Assembly: GCA_030760725.1 (NCBI GenBank)
Contig: JASWHV010000007.1
Span: 27,481,324-27,545,323, forward strand
Origin: Neostapfia colusana
Lineage: Eukaryota; Streptophyta; Magnoliopsida; Poales; Poaceae
Length of the DNA stretch: 64,000 bases
Direction of reading: 5' to 3'
The translations under genes and the position numbers were made by a program. The stretch's first letter is position 1. Each line of letters starts with the position of its first letter. Positions 1 through 11,158 of the stretch are shown here, one piece after another. Below the pieces are notes generated by a model. It was not told where the DNA came from and did no database searches. It saw only the letters and a list, made by a program, of their open reading frames with translations.

Positions 1-3000
1 TATGACATCGATGTAGTTCTGGATTGTTGGCATGTCTAGGCCAGGAAACCTGTGAGGGCCGTCGGGGTGGAACTCAATCTTGATAAATGGCCATTTCATG
101 ACCTGTGCTGCACTGCATTCTTCAGGTCCATCTCCTATTACACAAAAGTGGACATTTGGCCTATCAAACCGTTCTTTGATCCACTTGAAGCACTGCAGCT
201 TTCCCACCTCCCATGAACTGTAAACTGCAAAACAAGACGCCAGCATGATGTATTTGTTTAAATTAACCTTGTGGATTAGATAATAGATATATGGTCTATA
301 TATCTAATCCACAAGGTCTATATACCTAACCCTTCTCTAGACCCCATATGTGGTCTGATACAAGTATTAGCAATGACAGCTGCCATGTACAGCAATCTAT
401 AAGGCATGGAGAGCCGGTATCACTAATAAATTTTAGAATAGATGTGTATTATAGCCACATACTCCCAAAAGACCCATCACTAGCAAAGTGTTATGTAAAA
501 CAGAATGCTTGAAGAGATGTTCCAGAATGGGACATATACCATTCTCAGACGAGACCACATCATCCAGACGATAAAGCAAACATTTTGCAAGACTAGGAAT
601 CAGTGACCCAGATGTAACTATGCAATTGACGCTTGAAGAGCTGGCAGTAAGCGTCACAGCTGATTTACCTATTGCTTCTTCCAACAGCTTATGAGCTGCA
701 TAACATGCGAATAATTAGCTAAAGCATCTAACAGTAAAAGATAGACTGAACTAATTAGAAATTAGTTGAATGCAATGGTGTATTGGGAAAATTAAACAAA
801 GAATTGATCGATGAACCAAAGGTTTAAGCAGGTACTTAAGGGATGGGTAATGAAAGGTGACAGAGTAATCTAATATTAACAGATAAACTTGTTCCTTTCA
901 AAGCTCTCCCATGTTCTACAGCTTCTTGTTTCAGCATATAAAGTGTGGTGCGTATACTAGTTCACAAACTTCAGTGATTAGTGAGAAAAAAGGTTTTAAA
1001 CTGTCTTTTGATTAGTGAGAAAAGAGGTTTTGGGCTAACACCTAAACAAGAGTACCAGCAGAGGTTATGTATATTAGGATCTTGAAGATCATTTTCTTGG
1101 TTGCAAGCTCTTAAAGCTTAGATCATAATCCATATTTAACTCCATCAACGAATTGAGTGTATCCAAATACTAAAAATATAACAACAACAAAGCTTTTCAG
1201 TCCCATGCACGTTGGGGTAGGTTACAGATGAAATCCACACTCCCTGTCCATGGCTACTTCTTTGGTGATATCCCACTCTTTCAAGTCCCTCTTTTAAGTA
1301 CGAAAATACAACAACAACAAAAACAACAAAGCCTTTGTCCCTAGCATGTTGGGGTAAGCTATATATGAAACCCAATATCTATTTTAAGTACGAAACATAA
1401 TCAACAAAAAACGCAAAAAGAAATACCTGACAAAAGCCAGCCATCAGTATATTTATCAGTCAAGCTATACAGATCATTCCAGACTTTGACCATGTGTTGG
1501 TCCAGAAATTTTTCCAAACCCTGAAATCAAAAAAGCCTAGTTTAGTGATCAGAAATATCTCATTGATGGAAGTACCGGAAGTTAGGCTGCCCGTACTGGG
1601 CGTCTCTACCAGGGTCTGGCCGCCAAACATAGCGACGCAGGTGGTAGCGCGCGTCTGAAGGAATAAGTCTTGTACTCTTGGTCTGTGTGGCCTCTAGTTA
1701 GGACAACATTTCAGTCCTTAGCAGGACAGCATCTTAGTCCTTTGGTAGGACAGCATCTTAGACCAAGAGGACAGCATCTTAATCCTTTAGTACGACAGCA
1801 TATTAGTCTTTGGTAGGACAGCATCTTAGTCCTTTGGTAGGACAGCATCTTAGACCAAGAGGACAACATCTTAGTCCTTTGGTAGGACAGCATCTTAGAC
1901 TAGCATCTAGGAATATGCTTGGTTGCCTTAGTTATAAATATGTAACCCCAACCCCTAGGTTGGGCATGGCATTGTGTGTGGAATGAAACAAGAAAATTTT
2001 CCCAACTCTTAGTGTCATCCTCTCCATGAGAGTAGTACTTTAGATATTAACAAATGGTATCAGAGCCGTTCTATCCTGTAGCCTAGACATTTCCTGCTCA
2101 TCTCCTTCCCACGCCTCTCTTCGTCTTCAGCCAGCAGCAATAACACCGGTTGTTTCAACTCATTCCTCCTCGTCTGCACAAACAAGCAACAGCTTGTCTG
2201 AGACAGCCACTTCCCCAGACAGCACTCCCCCACTAGCGCGCCATGTCCGAAGGACAGTCTCAGCACTCGGTCACTTCGAGCGCGCGGCATCGGCAGGAGG
2301 CCGAGGTCGCTGCGGCAGAAGAACGCGAGCGAGCAGCGGCAGAGGCTGCAACGAGGGCGGCGAGGCTGGCGGTGGCGGAACTGGCAGCGACGAAGGCGGA
2401 AGTAGAAGCAGCAGCGGCTGCGGATGCAGGCGTGCGGCTGCAACAGAGCTTGAGGCTCTGCGTAGCGGTAGCGACAGAGGCTCTGATTCTACCGACGGCG
2501 GCACCAACGAAGACCTCAGGCTGGCAAGGAAGGTAGCACGACCACAGACGCCACAGTGGGCAGACACGCACCCCTATGAGCGTGGCGGCTGCAGCCTAGA
2601 CGGGCGCGGACGCGCTGGCGACGCTCCCGGCAGGGGTGGTTGGGTCGATGAAGATCGAGGCATTTACAGGCGGCGCGACTCCCCCTTCCCGAACAGGTAC
2701 CATGGTCACCACGGGATCCAAGCCGTTGTCAGGGACGTTGGTCCCGACGGTGGGTGGCCTACCCTCACCAAGACAAACTACGTCGAGTGGGCCGCGGTGA
2801 TGAGGATACGGCTCCAAGTGCGGCACATGTGGGAAGCAGTTCGGTACGGCGACGTCGACTACTACGAGGATCGACGGGCGATGGATGCTCTCATTGCTGC
2901 AGTACCGCCCGAGATGCAGTTCTCGCTTTCCAATAAGCGGACTGCCAAGGAGGCATGGGATGCCATCGCTGCGGCACGCATCGGCAGCGACCGCGCCCGC

Positions 3001-6000
3001 AAGACCACACTGCAGGCACTCCGCAAGGAGTGGGAGAACCTGACCTTCAAACCAGGTGAGGATGTTGATGACTTTGCTCTCCGTCTCAACACACTACAAC
3101 AGAAGATGGAGCAGTTCGGCGACAACACCTATAACGAGGAGAAAGCCGTCGAGAAGCTCTTCCGTTGCATCCCCGAGAAGTACAAGCAGATCGCTCGCTC
3201 GATCGAGTCTCTGCTGGACCTCTCCACGATGTCGATCGAAGAGGCGATAGGGCGCCTCAAGGTCTTTGACAGCGATGAATCTCAGCCTCTCTCGGGGCCT
3301 ATCACCATCGGCGGGAAGCTACATCTCACTCGGGAGCAGTGGGAGGCCTACCAAGATGACGGGAAGAAGGGGGAGCCCTCCTCCTCGAAAGGCGGTCGCA
3401 AGCGCGGCAAGCCAAGCAAGGGGCGCAGAGGTGCCTAAGCTGGGGCGCAAAGACGTGCCGAGGGGGGCACCCACGGAGGCACCCAAAGCGGCGTCGCCGG
3501 CAGCCGGAAGCCAGCACGAGACGACACCTGCCACAACTGTGGCAAGCTTGCTCATTGGGCTAGGGAGTGTCAGCAGCAACGACGTGGCCAGGCCCACGTC
3601 GCACAGGTGGAGGAGGAGGAGTCGGCTCTGCTTCTGGCACACGCAAGCATCAAGCCACCTCCAGTGGCATCGGCCGCAGCAGCTCTCCACATCGATGAGC
3701 CGAGAGCACACGCCTTTCTCGGTGACGGCTCCAGCAACGACAAGACTGACGGGTGGTGCCTTGACACCGACGCCACCCATCACATGACTGGTCGACGGGA
3801 GTTCTTCACTGAGTTCGACCCTAATGTTCGAGGCTCCGTCAAGTTTGGGGACGCCTTTGGTGTGGAGATCAAGGGCATCGGCTCCGTCATCCTCACCACC
3901 GAGTCTGGTGAGCACAAGCTGCTCGTCGGAGTCTACTACATCCCCGCGTTGAGGAACTCTATCATCAGCCTGAGCCAGCTGGATGAGAACGGTCCGCGCG
4001 TGGAGATCAAGGACGGAGTCATGAGGATTTGGGATCGCCATCGTCACCTTCTTGCCAAGGTAACCAGAGGCACCAATCGACTCTACGTCCTTAACGTGCA
4101 GGTAGCACAACCTCTCTGCCTTGCTGCTCGCCGAGATGACGAGGCATGGCAGTGGCATGAGCGCTTTGGGCACCTTCACTTCAAGGCCCTGAAGCGGCTC
4201 AGTGCCAAGGAGATGGTACGGGGCCTGCCGTGCCTTGACCATGTGGAGCAGTTCTGCGATGTCTGCGTAGTGACAAAGCAAAGGCGGCTCCCCTTTCCCC
4301 AGCATTCGAGCTTCCGAGCCAAGGAGCGGCTCGACCTCGTGCACGAGGACTTGTGTGGCCCGGTGACACCGGCTACACCGGGAGGACGACGTTACTTCCT
4401 GCTACTTGTCGATGACCTCTCCCGCTATATGTGGGTGATGGTCCTCGACAGCAAGGGAGAGGTTGCGAACGCCATCAGGCGCGCGCAGGCCATTGCGGAG
4501 GCGGAGTGCGGCCGCAAGTTGCGCGTGCTGCGCACCGACAACGGTGGCGAATTCACGGCGGCTGAATTCGCGTCGTACTGCGCGGATGAGGGTGTTCAGC
4601 GCCACTACTCCGTGTCGTACAGCCTGTAGCAGAACGTCGTTGTCGAGCGACGCAACCAGACGGTTGTGGCGATGGCTCGGGCCCTCCTCAAGCAGAGGGG
4701 AATGCCGGCTATCTTCTGGGGAGAGGCGGTGGTGACGGCGGTCTACATCCTCAACCGCTCGCCCACCAAGGCTCTCAACGGCAGGACGATGTACGAGGCT
4801 TGGCATGGGCGCAAGCCGACAGTCTCTCACCTACGGGTCTTCGGCTGCCTAGCATTCGCCAAGGAGCTTGGCCACATCAGCAAGCTTGACGACAGGAGCA
4901 CTCCAGGGGTGTTCACCGGCTACGCGGAGGGCTCGAAGGCCTACCGCATTCTCGACCCAGGAACACAGCGCGTGCGCACGGCACGTGATGTAGTGTTCAA
5001 TGAAGGGCGAGGATGGGCATGGAACAAGGCAGTAGACGACGGCTCGACTCCGACATACGACAACTTCATCGTCGAGTACGTCCACTTCAAGGGAACTGGG
5101 GGAGTAGGCAGCTCTTCTCCACCAACTTCAGCGCCACGCTCCCCAGTCACGACCTCGACTGCGACAACCTCTCCACCACCACAGCCGGCGACCCCACGCA
5201 CTCCAGCACCGACTGCCATCCCTCTAGGTACGTCCACTCCGACACCAGCTTGTGTCGAGCACAAACCGGTGCAGTTTGTTACTCCGCTCTCCCACGACGA
5301 GGAGCGCATCGACGCGTACCACGATGGCGAGCCGTTGCGGTATCGTACGATGGAGGATCTTATCGGTGACCAGTCGGTGCCGGGACTGGTCCCTCGGGAT
5401 CTGGAGGCGCAGTTGCATCTTGCGCGTGACAACGGCGAGCCTCAGTCTTTCGCGTAGGCTGAGAGACACGCGGCATGGCGTGCCGCGATGCAGTCGGAGA
5501 TGGACGCGGTTGAGAACAACCGCACCTGGGAGCTTGCTGACCTCCCTCATGGTCACCGCGTGATCACCCTTAAGTGGGTGTTCAAGCTGAAGAGGGATGA
5601 AGCCGGCGCCATCGTCAAGCACAAGGCTCGCTTGGTGGCACGCGGTTTTGTGCAACAGGAGGGGATCGACTTCGACGATGCCTTCGCGCCCGTGGCGCGG
5701 ATGGAATTTGTGTGACTCCTTGCGCTGGCTGCTCAGGGAGGCTGGCGGGTTCAGCACATGGATGTCAAGTCGGCGTTTCTTAACGGCGATTTAAAGGAGG
5801 TCTATGCGCACCGGCCGCCGGGATTTATGATTCCTGGCAAGGAGGGCAAGGTGTTGCACCTGCGCAAGACCCTCTATGACCTGCGGCAGACACCAAGGGC
5901 GTGGAATGCCAAGTTGGACTCCACGCTCAAGGGGATGGGCTTCGAGCAAAGCCCGCACGAGGCGGCCATCTACCAGCGGGGCAATGGAGGAAATGCCCTT

Positions 6001-9000
6001 CTGGTGGGTGTCTACGTCGACGACTTGGTGATCACCGGCACCAAGGATGCGGAGGTGGCAGCATTCAAGGAAGCGATGAAAGTCACTTTCCACATGAGTG
6101 ACTTGGGATCTCTCTCCTTCTACCTGGGGATCGAGATGCACCAGGCCGACTCCAGGATCATGCTTCGACAGACTGCCTACGCCAAGCGCATTGTTGAGAT
6201 GGCTGGGCTCGCAGACTGCAACCCAGCTCTCACTCCCATGGAGGAGAGACTAAAGTTGAGCCGCAACAGCACGACGGAGGAGGTGGACGCCACGCAGTAT
6301 CGGCGTCTTGTGGGGAGCCTTCGCTACCTCGCCCACACACGGCCGGACTTGGCATTCTCTGTCGGCTACGTCAGTCGGCTCATGCAGCGACCGACGACGG
6401 AGCACCAGCAGGCTGTGAAGAGGATTATCCGCTATGTTGCGGGCACTCTCGACCACGGCCTCTACTACCCGAGGTGCTCTGGGGAGGCACACCTTGTCGG
6501 GTACAGCGACAGCAACCACGCCGGCGACATCGACACTAGCAAGAGCACGAGCGGGATTCTCTTCTTCCTCGGCAAGTGCCTCATTAGGTGGCAGTCGGTC
6601 AAGCAGCAGGTGGTGGCCCTGTCCAGCTGCGAGGCCGAGTACATAGCGGCCTCTACTGCTTCAACTCAGGCGCTCTGGCTAGTTCGACTGCTTGGTGATC
6701 TCCTCGGCAAAGACACCGGAGCGGTGGAACTCGGGGTGGACAACAAGTCCGCTCTAGCTCTAGCAAAGAACCTTGTCTTTCATGAACGGGGCAAGCACAT
6801 CCGGGTGAGGTACCACTTCCTCCGAGGCTGCTTGGAGAAGGGAGCATCAAGGCGTGCTACATCAACACCAAGGACCAGCTTGCAGACCTGCTCACCAAGC
6901 CCCTTGGGGGGATCACGTTCCTTGAGCTTTGCTCCAGGATCGGGATGGTCCAACTCTCACACAAGACAACGTCCAAGACTTAGGGGGAGAATGAAGGAAT
7001 AAGTCTTGTACTCTTGGTCTGTGGCCCCTAGTGAGGACAACATTTCAGTCCTTAGCAGGACAGCATCTTAGTCCTTTGGTAGGACAGCATCTTAGACCAA
7101 GAGGACAGCATCTTAGTCCTTTAGTAGGACAACATATTAGTCCTTTGGTAGGACAGCATCTTAGTCCTTTGGTAGGACAGCATCTTAGTCCTTTGGTAGG
7201 ACATCTTAAACTAGCATCTAGGTATATGCTTGGCTGCCTTAGCTATAAATATGTAACCCCAACCCCTAAGTTGGGCATAGCATTGTGTGTGGAATGAAAC
7301 AAGAAAAATTTTCCAACTCTTAGTGTCATCCTCTCCATGAGAGTAGTACTTCAGATACTAACAGCGTCCGCACCGGCGCCCGCCAGGGCCACTGTAAATT
7401 CCAGGTCCCTATAGGGGACCTGGAAATTACACGCTGTCTTGTAGCGCCTCTATCGCCCGGACTGAGGAAGAAGAGAGAAAGAAAGGAGGAAGAAAGAAAA
7501 GAAGAAAGGAAGAAAATAAGAGGAAAAAAAAGAAGAGGGAAAAGTGAGAAAATAAAAAAAATAGAAGAGAGGAAAAAGAGAGAAAAGAAAGGGAAAAGGA
7601 AAAAATATGAATAAGAGAGGGGGAAAAGAAAGCAAAAGGTAAATTTAGTGTTTTTTATAAATTGTAAATATAATATTAACATAAAAAAAGTTATATGAAT
7701 TAATATAAATATGATATAGTTGTATTATCTAAAATAAAATAGGTGATAGTTGATATAAAGGTCTGATTTAGAGTTAAAGAGTGAAGAGAATTGAATTGTA
7801 AATGTAGGAATCTTGTAAAGTTGATTGTAAAAGGCTAAGAATATTCCTTTAGAGATCCAATATAGAGGTCCACGAGTGCGAATAGCCTTAATGGTGCCAA
7901 TAAACAAACGGTATAATAAGAACAATACAACGACACTTAAAGGTGATTATCTAGTAATGTTGCTCTGCAAACATTTCAATACAGAAATTTCAGAATAAAA
8001 AAAAAAGCATACCTAGTGCTGAAAGCTCCCACACGTTGTGGGGTCTGAGGAAGGGAATTTCTAGTCAGCCTTCCCCTTGCTTATTTTGCAAGGAGACTGA
8101 TTCGAACCCAGGACCTCCAGGACACAAGTGGAGAGACTCTACCACTGCGCTAGGCCTGCCCTTCACAGAAATTTCAGAATCAAATTACATAAAAAGAAAG
8201 GGCAGCCTGATGCATGTAGCTCCCGCTTGCGCAGGGTCCGGGGAAGGGTTCGATCCACTTGGGTCTTTTGTACGCAGTCTTTCACTATATTTCTGTAAAA
8301 GGTTGTTTCCATGACTTGGACATTTGCTAAGATCAACACCTTTTAACAGAGGATTATTCCATGACACAAGATGTCCAAGTGAATACTGCAGAAGGGAGCC
8401 TTCATTTGTTCCGGAGCCCAGATATTAACTTCAAGTACCTAATACTATAATCCACCAAATGACCACCCTATTTTTGACATATCACCCAGTTGTTTTCTCG
8501 ATATAAGACTACACTTACAACTATTTATCACAGTGTGGCAATTAATTTAAGAATATACATACATACAGGCTTGTTAATCAACGCCTGGACGCCTAGGCGC
8601 CCGGCAGGGCCTGGACGCTCAGGCGCCCGCCTAGGCGCCCAGCCAGGCGGTGGGCGGCGCCGGCGGGGCGAGCGGCGGTGGAGGCGGCGGCGGCAGAGGC
8701 GGAGATGGAGTGAGGAGGCGAGGGTGGAGGCGTCAGGCGGGCTGAGGAGGCGGGCTGAGGGGTGAGGAAGCGGCCCAGTTAGTGTGAGCCGTCGGATCTC
8801 ATCCGACGGTCCACATTTTAGATGAACACATATAAATACTACCCCTACCGTAACCATACCCATTTTTCCTCACCCCCTCTCTCTGTCCTTTGCAAAAGCG
8901 GCGGCGGCAGCTCCACCGACGGCAAGGCGGCGGCCATGGTGCGACGGGAGGGCCTGCCGGCGGCCATGGTGGCGACGAGAGGGCCCGCCGGCGGCCACGG

Positions 9001-11125
9001 CGCAGCGGCAGGAGGTCTCGGCCTGTTCAGCGGCGACGGCGGCGCCGGAAACAGCGGTGGCAGCGACGGAAACTGCGGCAGCCAGGCGAGGCAGCCGGCC
9101 ATTGCGTCCGGGCCGGAGCGCCTGGATGCCTAGTCGCCGACTAGGCATCGCCTAGGTGACGACTTGAAAACGCTGCATACATATGCATAAAACAACTGCC
9201 CAGAAAAGATGCCTACCACACATGTTCTCATTTAGTTACACAGACTGTAAATTAACTGAACGAGACTTCAGTAGTTTGATATAAGAGTGATTCAGGCACT
9301 GCTGTTCTGACGGGAATTCAATATCAGAGGAGGACTGCTCCTGCCTAGCAGGCGCATGCAGGGAAGGCCAAACGGGCCCAGGACATTTCCTATTATTTGA
9401 GAGCTATTATTAGAAACTTGGCCCAGGACATTTCCTATTATTTGAGAGCTATATAATTGTAAAGACAATGGAATAAGGGGTAAGCAGAAACAGATTGTTC
9501 CGGCTTCCTGCAGGGAGCCGGGAATTTCCAAACCCTAGCCGCCGCCCCTGTGTTCTCTCACCTCGCCATCGCTGGCGTCTCGCCGCCGGTCGACTCTCAA
9601 CCCGTGCCCACCGATCCTCCACACGTACAACCTCCGATCGGTGAGGGGCAGAGAGCAGCAGCATACCAACTGCAACTACCATATTTAGAAGCTTATTGAA
9701 TCTTCTTCTTTTTTTACAAAGCCTTTATCTCAAGCAGGCTTGTTAATCAATGCCTGGACGCCTAGGCGCCCGCCTAGGCGCCCGACCAGGCAGTGGGCGG
9801 CGCCGGCGGGGCGAGCAGCGGCGGCGGCAGGGGAGGCGGCGGAGGCAGCGGCGGCAGAGGCGGAGATGGAGTGAGGAGGCGAGGGTGGAGGCGCCAGGCG
9901 GGCTGAGGAGGCGGGCTGAGGGGTGAGGAAGCGGCCCAGTTAGTGTGAGCCGTCAGATCTCATCCGACGGTCCACATTTTAGATGAACACATATAAATAC
10001 TACCCCTACCCTAACCCTACCCCATTTTCCCTCACCCCCTCTCTCTCTCTCCTTTGCAAAAGCGGCGGCGGCAGCTCCACCGACGGCAAGGCGGCGGCCG
10101 TGGTGGCGACGGGAGGGCCCGCCGGCGGCCACGGCACAGCAGCGGGAGGTCTCGGCCTGTTCAGCGGCGGCGGCGGCGACGGAAACTGCGGCGGTCGGCC
10201 ATGCCCGGACGCCTAGTCGCCGACTAGGCGTCGCCTAGGCGACGACTTGAAAACGCTGATCTCAAGCATGTTGAGGTAGGCTAGAAATAAAACCTAAACT
10301 GGGTTTCATATCCATAGTAATGGCTGGTTTTGATGTTGGCTTGCCAAGCCTATCACAACCCTCCTCCTTTACCCGGGCTTGGGACCGACTATACCTAGAA
10401 AGACATAGGTGAAGTTTATTGAATACAAAGTAAAAATCCTAGTTGTCACACGCATTCCATAGCACAGAGAAAATTCAAAATGCAATAATATGGATAGCAT
10501 AAATGGAAAAAATACAAAGCTGAGTCATCATACTAAGAAAAACCTTTAATGGAAATAGCGCAAAATAAGGCAAATCTTGTACCACCTTTGCATATTTCTC
10601 TCCAGCAGCACGGTGCCTGTAAGCAAGCTTCCTTTTGTTCACATCATCATAAGGTGAACTAAAACAGTCTGCCTCAAAATCATATGAAGTCAAGTCTTTC
10701 CCATCATCATATTCACTCAAAGCATTGAGAAACGGTTCATTGTAATTCTCAATCTGCATTAGTGTGAAAACAACCAGGTTGGTCGGGAGAGATGATCGTA
10801 ACTCATATATACAGTGTGTTCACAAACATGATGACCCATTATACTAAAGCGCTTATGAATTTAGGTGCTGATGGAGATGGACCTGCTCATAAAAGAAGTG
10901 TTCATCGCAGACCTCAAGAATTAGGTTCTCCCACCGCTTCCCTATTTCAGTACTTTTAGCACGGTCCTTCAGGCCATCAAAAGCACGAGCATATGAACCA
11001 TCCAGCAGTGACTTGAGTAAAATAAGTGTTTCATCCATGTCCCATATGTACACAACTTTAATCTGATCCGTCACAGCATTGGTTGAAGCTTGGCCCGTAA
11101 CCAAGGTAGGGATAGCCTCATCCAT
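1..11125 (-). CDS. EYA: Eyes absent (EYA) homologue, HAD-family tyrosine phosphatase, 3'-truncated by window edge
   Basis: Five coding exons on the minus strand, joined in phase by GT-AG introns: 11158-10883 (ATG at 11125), 10753-10586, 1520-1427, 695-540 and 224-1 (continues left). They give 295 codons without a stop; plant EYA proteins are about 300 residues, so only the tail is missing. EYA proteins are haloacid-dehalogenase-fold phosphatases that use an Asp nucleophile on phosphotyrosine. Motif I, WDMDETLILL, is at residues 28-37 (Asp29 nucleophile, Asp31). The TSGSLIPSL segment lies in the fourth coding exon and the IGDGPEE motif near residues 260-270, so the catalytic set is present. 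The intron between 10585 and 1521 is about 9.1 kb and carries one Copia, two hAT MITEs and two SINEs, which the gene must splice over. The first ATG after the splice acceptor at 11159 was chosen; reading upstream through the putative 5' exon finds no earlier in-frame ATG. The family call is secure; the exact start is less so. Confidence 0.93.
266..317. repeat. Short near-perfect hairpin in EYA intron
   Basis: Arms starting ACCTTGTGGATTAG and ending CTAATCCACAAGGT fold over an AT-rich centre with about 23 paired bases per side. It lies between the exons ending at 540 and starting at 224; no other feature is seen in that 315-bp intron. It may be a tiny foldback element. Confidence 0.6.
1165..1375. 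repeat. Dispersed grass repeat of the ACAACAACAAAGC...GTTGGGGTA type, two partial copies
   Basis: Two diverged copies follow each other: around 1170-1240 and 1310-1370, each an (A/C)n tract, then AAGC, then a variant of GTTGGGGTAGG. Related segments lie at 9700-9734 joined to 10267-10400, and at 12655-12780. I recognise it as a common dispersed grass repeat but cannot assign a class. It occupies most of the intron between the exons at 695 and 1427. Confidence 0.5.
1656..2052 (+). repeat. 5' LTR of Copia 1
   Basis: 397 bp, TG...CA. About 1710-1900 is a run of imperfect 20-25-bp tandem units built on GGACAGCATCTTAGTCC. A TATA-like CTATAAATATG near 1930 and an AATGAAACAAG stretch near 1983 follow. 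It differs from the 3' copy mainly in the number of tandem units. Confidence 0.95.
2055..2067 (+). other. Primer-binding site (initiator Met tRNA type)
   Basis: TGGTATCAGAGCC, two bases after the 5' LTR, matches the 3' end of plant initiator methionine tRNA. The same motif follows the LTRs at 31302, 57071 and, on the minus strand, 51003. Confidence 0.9.
2243..3438 (+). pseudogene. gag of Copia 1, broken
   Basis: The start is the ATG at 2243, because the sibling's gag opens at the equivalent ATG (57259). An Ala/Glu-rich helical N-terminus is followed by a DUF4219-like segment (VGPDGGWPTLTKTNYVEWA) and a UBN2 / retrotransposon gag domain to about 3290. Compared with the sibling, one base is missing near 2427 and shifts the frame. 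An in-frame TAA at 3436 stands where the sibling has CAA. Beyond it the frame stays open into a zinc knuckle (CHNCGKLAHWAREC, 3529-3570). The ancestral product would have been a single Gag-Pol polyprotein; the present copy cannot make it. Confidence 0.9.
3439..6980 (+). pseudogene. pol of Copia 1 (protease, integrase, RT, RNase H), broken
   Basis: Protease near 3757-3790 reads LDTDATHHM, where Copia proteases have DTG or DSG, so the active-site Gly is replaced by Asp. Integrase follows: zinc-binding region from WHERFGHLH to CDVC (4150-4270) and a core with LCG and RTDNGGEF (4353-4550). RT carries YVDDL near 6013-6030, then RNase H. In-frame stops lie at 4627 (TAG), 5455 (TAG) and 5713 (TGA). 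Relative to the sibling there are two in-frame 3-base deletions near 5718 and 5798, and a one-base frameshift near 6837 that scrambles the C-terminus. The product cannot be functional. Confidence 0.92.
6992..7363 (+). repeat. 3' LTR of Copia 1
   Basis: 372 bp, preceded by the polypurine tract TAGGGGGAGAA (6981-6991). It has fewer tandem units than the 5' LTR but is otherwise colinear. Confidence 0.95.
7369..7980. other. EYA intron sequence with purine-rich tract
   Basis: After the GC-rich target of Copia 1, 7463-7640 is a nearly pure GA-rich tract (GGAAGAAAG-type, low complexity). AT-rich unique-looking sequence follows. No gene or structured element is seen. Confidence 0.7.
7997..8164 (-). 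mobile_element. tRNA-derived SINE with 16-bp target duplication
   Basis: Read on the minus strand it starts GGGCAGGCCTAGCGCAGTGG (pol III A-box region) and has a B box GGTTCGAATC (8100-8109). It ends in a T-rich tail (the A run at 7997-8006 on the plus strand). Identical 16-bp copies of ACAGAAATTTCAGAAT lie at 7981-7996 and 8165-8180. Poly-T-tailed SINEs of this form are known in grasses. Confidence 0.85.
8200..8325 (+). mobile_element. Second SINE-like, tRNA-derived repeat
   Basis: It begins GGGCAGCCTGATGCATGTAG and has a B-box-like GGGTTCGATCC near 8246. It runs through a T-rich, pyrimidine-rich body to about 8325. It lies in opposite orientation to, and only 20 bp from, the SINE at 7997. 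No clear target duplication is seen, so the right end is approximate. Confidence 0.6.
8566..9175. mobile_element. Non-autonomous hAT-type element A with gene-like cargo
   Basis: 610 bp, starting CAGGCTTGTTAATCAACGCC and ending with the inverse of CAGCGTTTTCAAGTCGTCGCC, flanked by a perfect 8-bp duplication CATACATA (8558-8565, 9176-9183). Subterminal CGCCTAGGCG motifs recur at both ends. Eight-bp duplications and CAG termini fit hAT. The interior is not AT-rich filler: it holds a promoter-like block (CCGTCGGATCTCATCCGACG, then ACATATAAATACTAC), a pyrimidine-rich leader and a GC-rich (GGC)n coding-like stretch. It encodes no transposase. Confidence 0.85.
9376..9455. repeat. Short tandem duplication
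   Basis: A segment beginning GGCCCAGGACATTTCC and ending GAGAGCTAT occurs twice with a 45-bp period (about 9376 and 9421). Otherwise the 560 bp between the two hAT elements (9184-9734) show nothing recognisable. Confidence 0.8.
9735..10258. mobile_element. Non-autonomous hAT-type element B, sibling of element A
   Basis: 524 bp, same termini and interior as element A, flanked by a perfect 8-bp duplication ATCTCAAG (9727-9734, 10259-10266). It carries the same promoter-like block and GC-rich cargo with small indels. Its insertion split a dispersed repeat whose halves are at about 9700-9734 and 10267-10400. Confidence 0.87.
10267..10400. repeat. Right part of a dispersed repeat split by hAT element B
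   Basis: CATGTTGAGGTAGGCTAG resumes the ACAAAGCC... repeat seen before 9735, and CTATCACAACCCTCCTCC with CCGGGCTTGGGACC follows. It is the same family as 1165-1375 and 12655-12780 (the latter shows the GTTGTGATAG end in inverse orientation). Confidence 0.5.
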
Positions 11126-11158
11126 GTCGCTTCTATTCAAACATTGGACAATGTCACA

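Larger units (their letters stand above)
1656..7363 (+). mobile_element. Copia LTR retrotransposon 1 (complete structure, coding dead) in EYA intron
   Basis: A 5.7-kb element bounded by LTRs beginning TG and ending CA, with a perfect 5-bp target duplication GCGTC at 1651-1655 and 7364-7368. Order is 5' LTR, primer-binding site, gag, protease, integrase, reverse transcriptase, RNase H, polypurine tract, 3' LTR. Integrase precedes RT, which defines Copia. It lies opposite to the host gene. Its sibling at 56735-62340 shares LTR and coding sequence, and comparing the two shows which stops and indels are lesions. The GC-rich target sequence on both sides (about 1575-1655 and 7369-7460) appears to be another repeat of unknown class; it contains a palindrome near 7405-7430. 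Confidence 0.97.

Noticed and set aside
1712..1900. CRISPR-like array of short repeats
   Set aside because: The units are imperfect, without unique spacers, and lie in an LTR (repeated at 7040-7205). The genome is a plant's.
3319..4344. 341-codon minus-strand frame opposite Copia 1 gag/integrase (also 58795-59784)
   Set aside because: Shadow of the GC-rich sense frame; no family resemblance.
7463..7640. Phe/Ser-rich minus-strand frame as a membrane protein gene
   Set aside because: Pure GA tract read on the other strand; low-complexity artefact inside an EYA intron.
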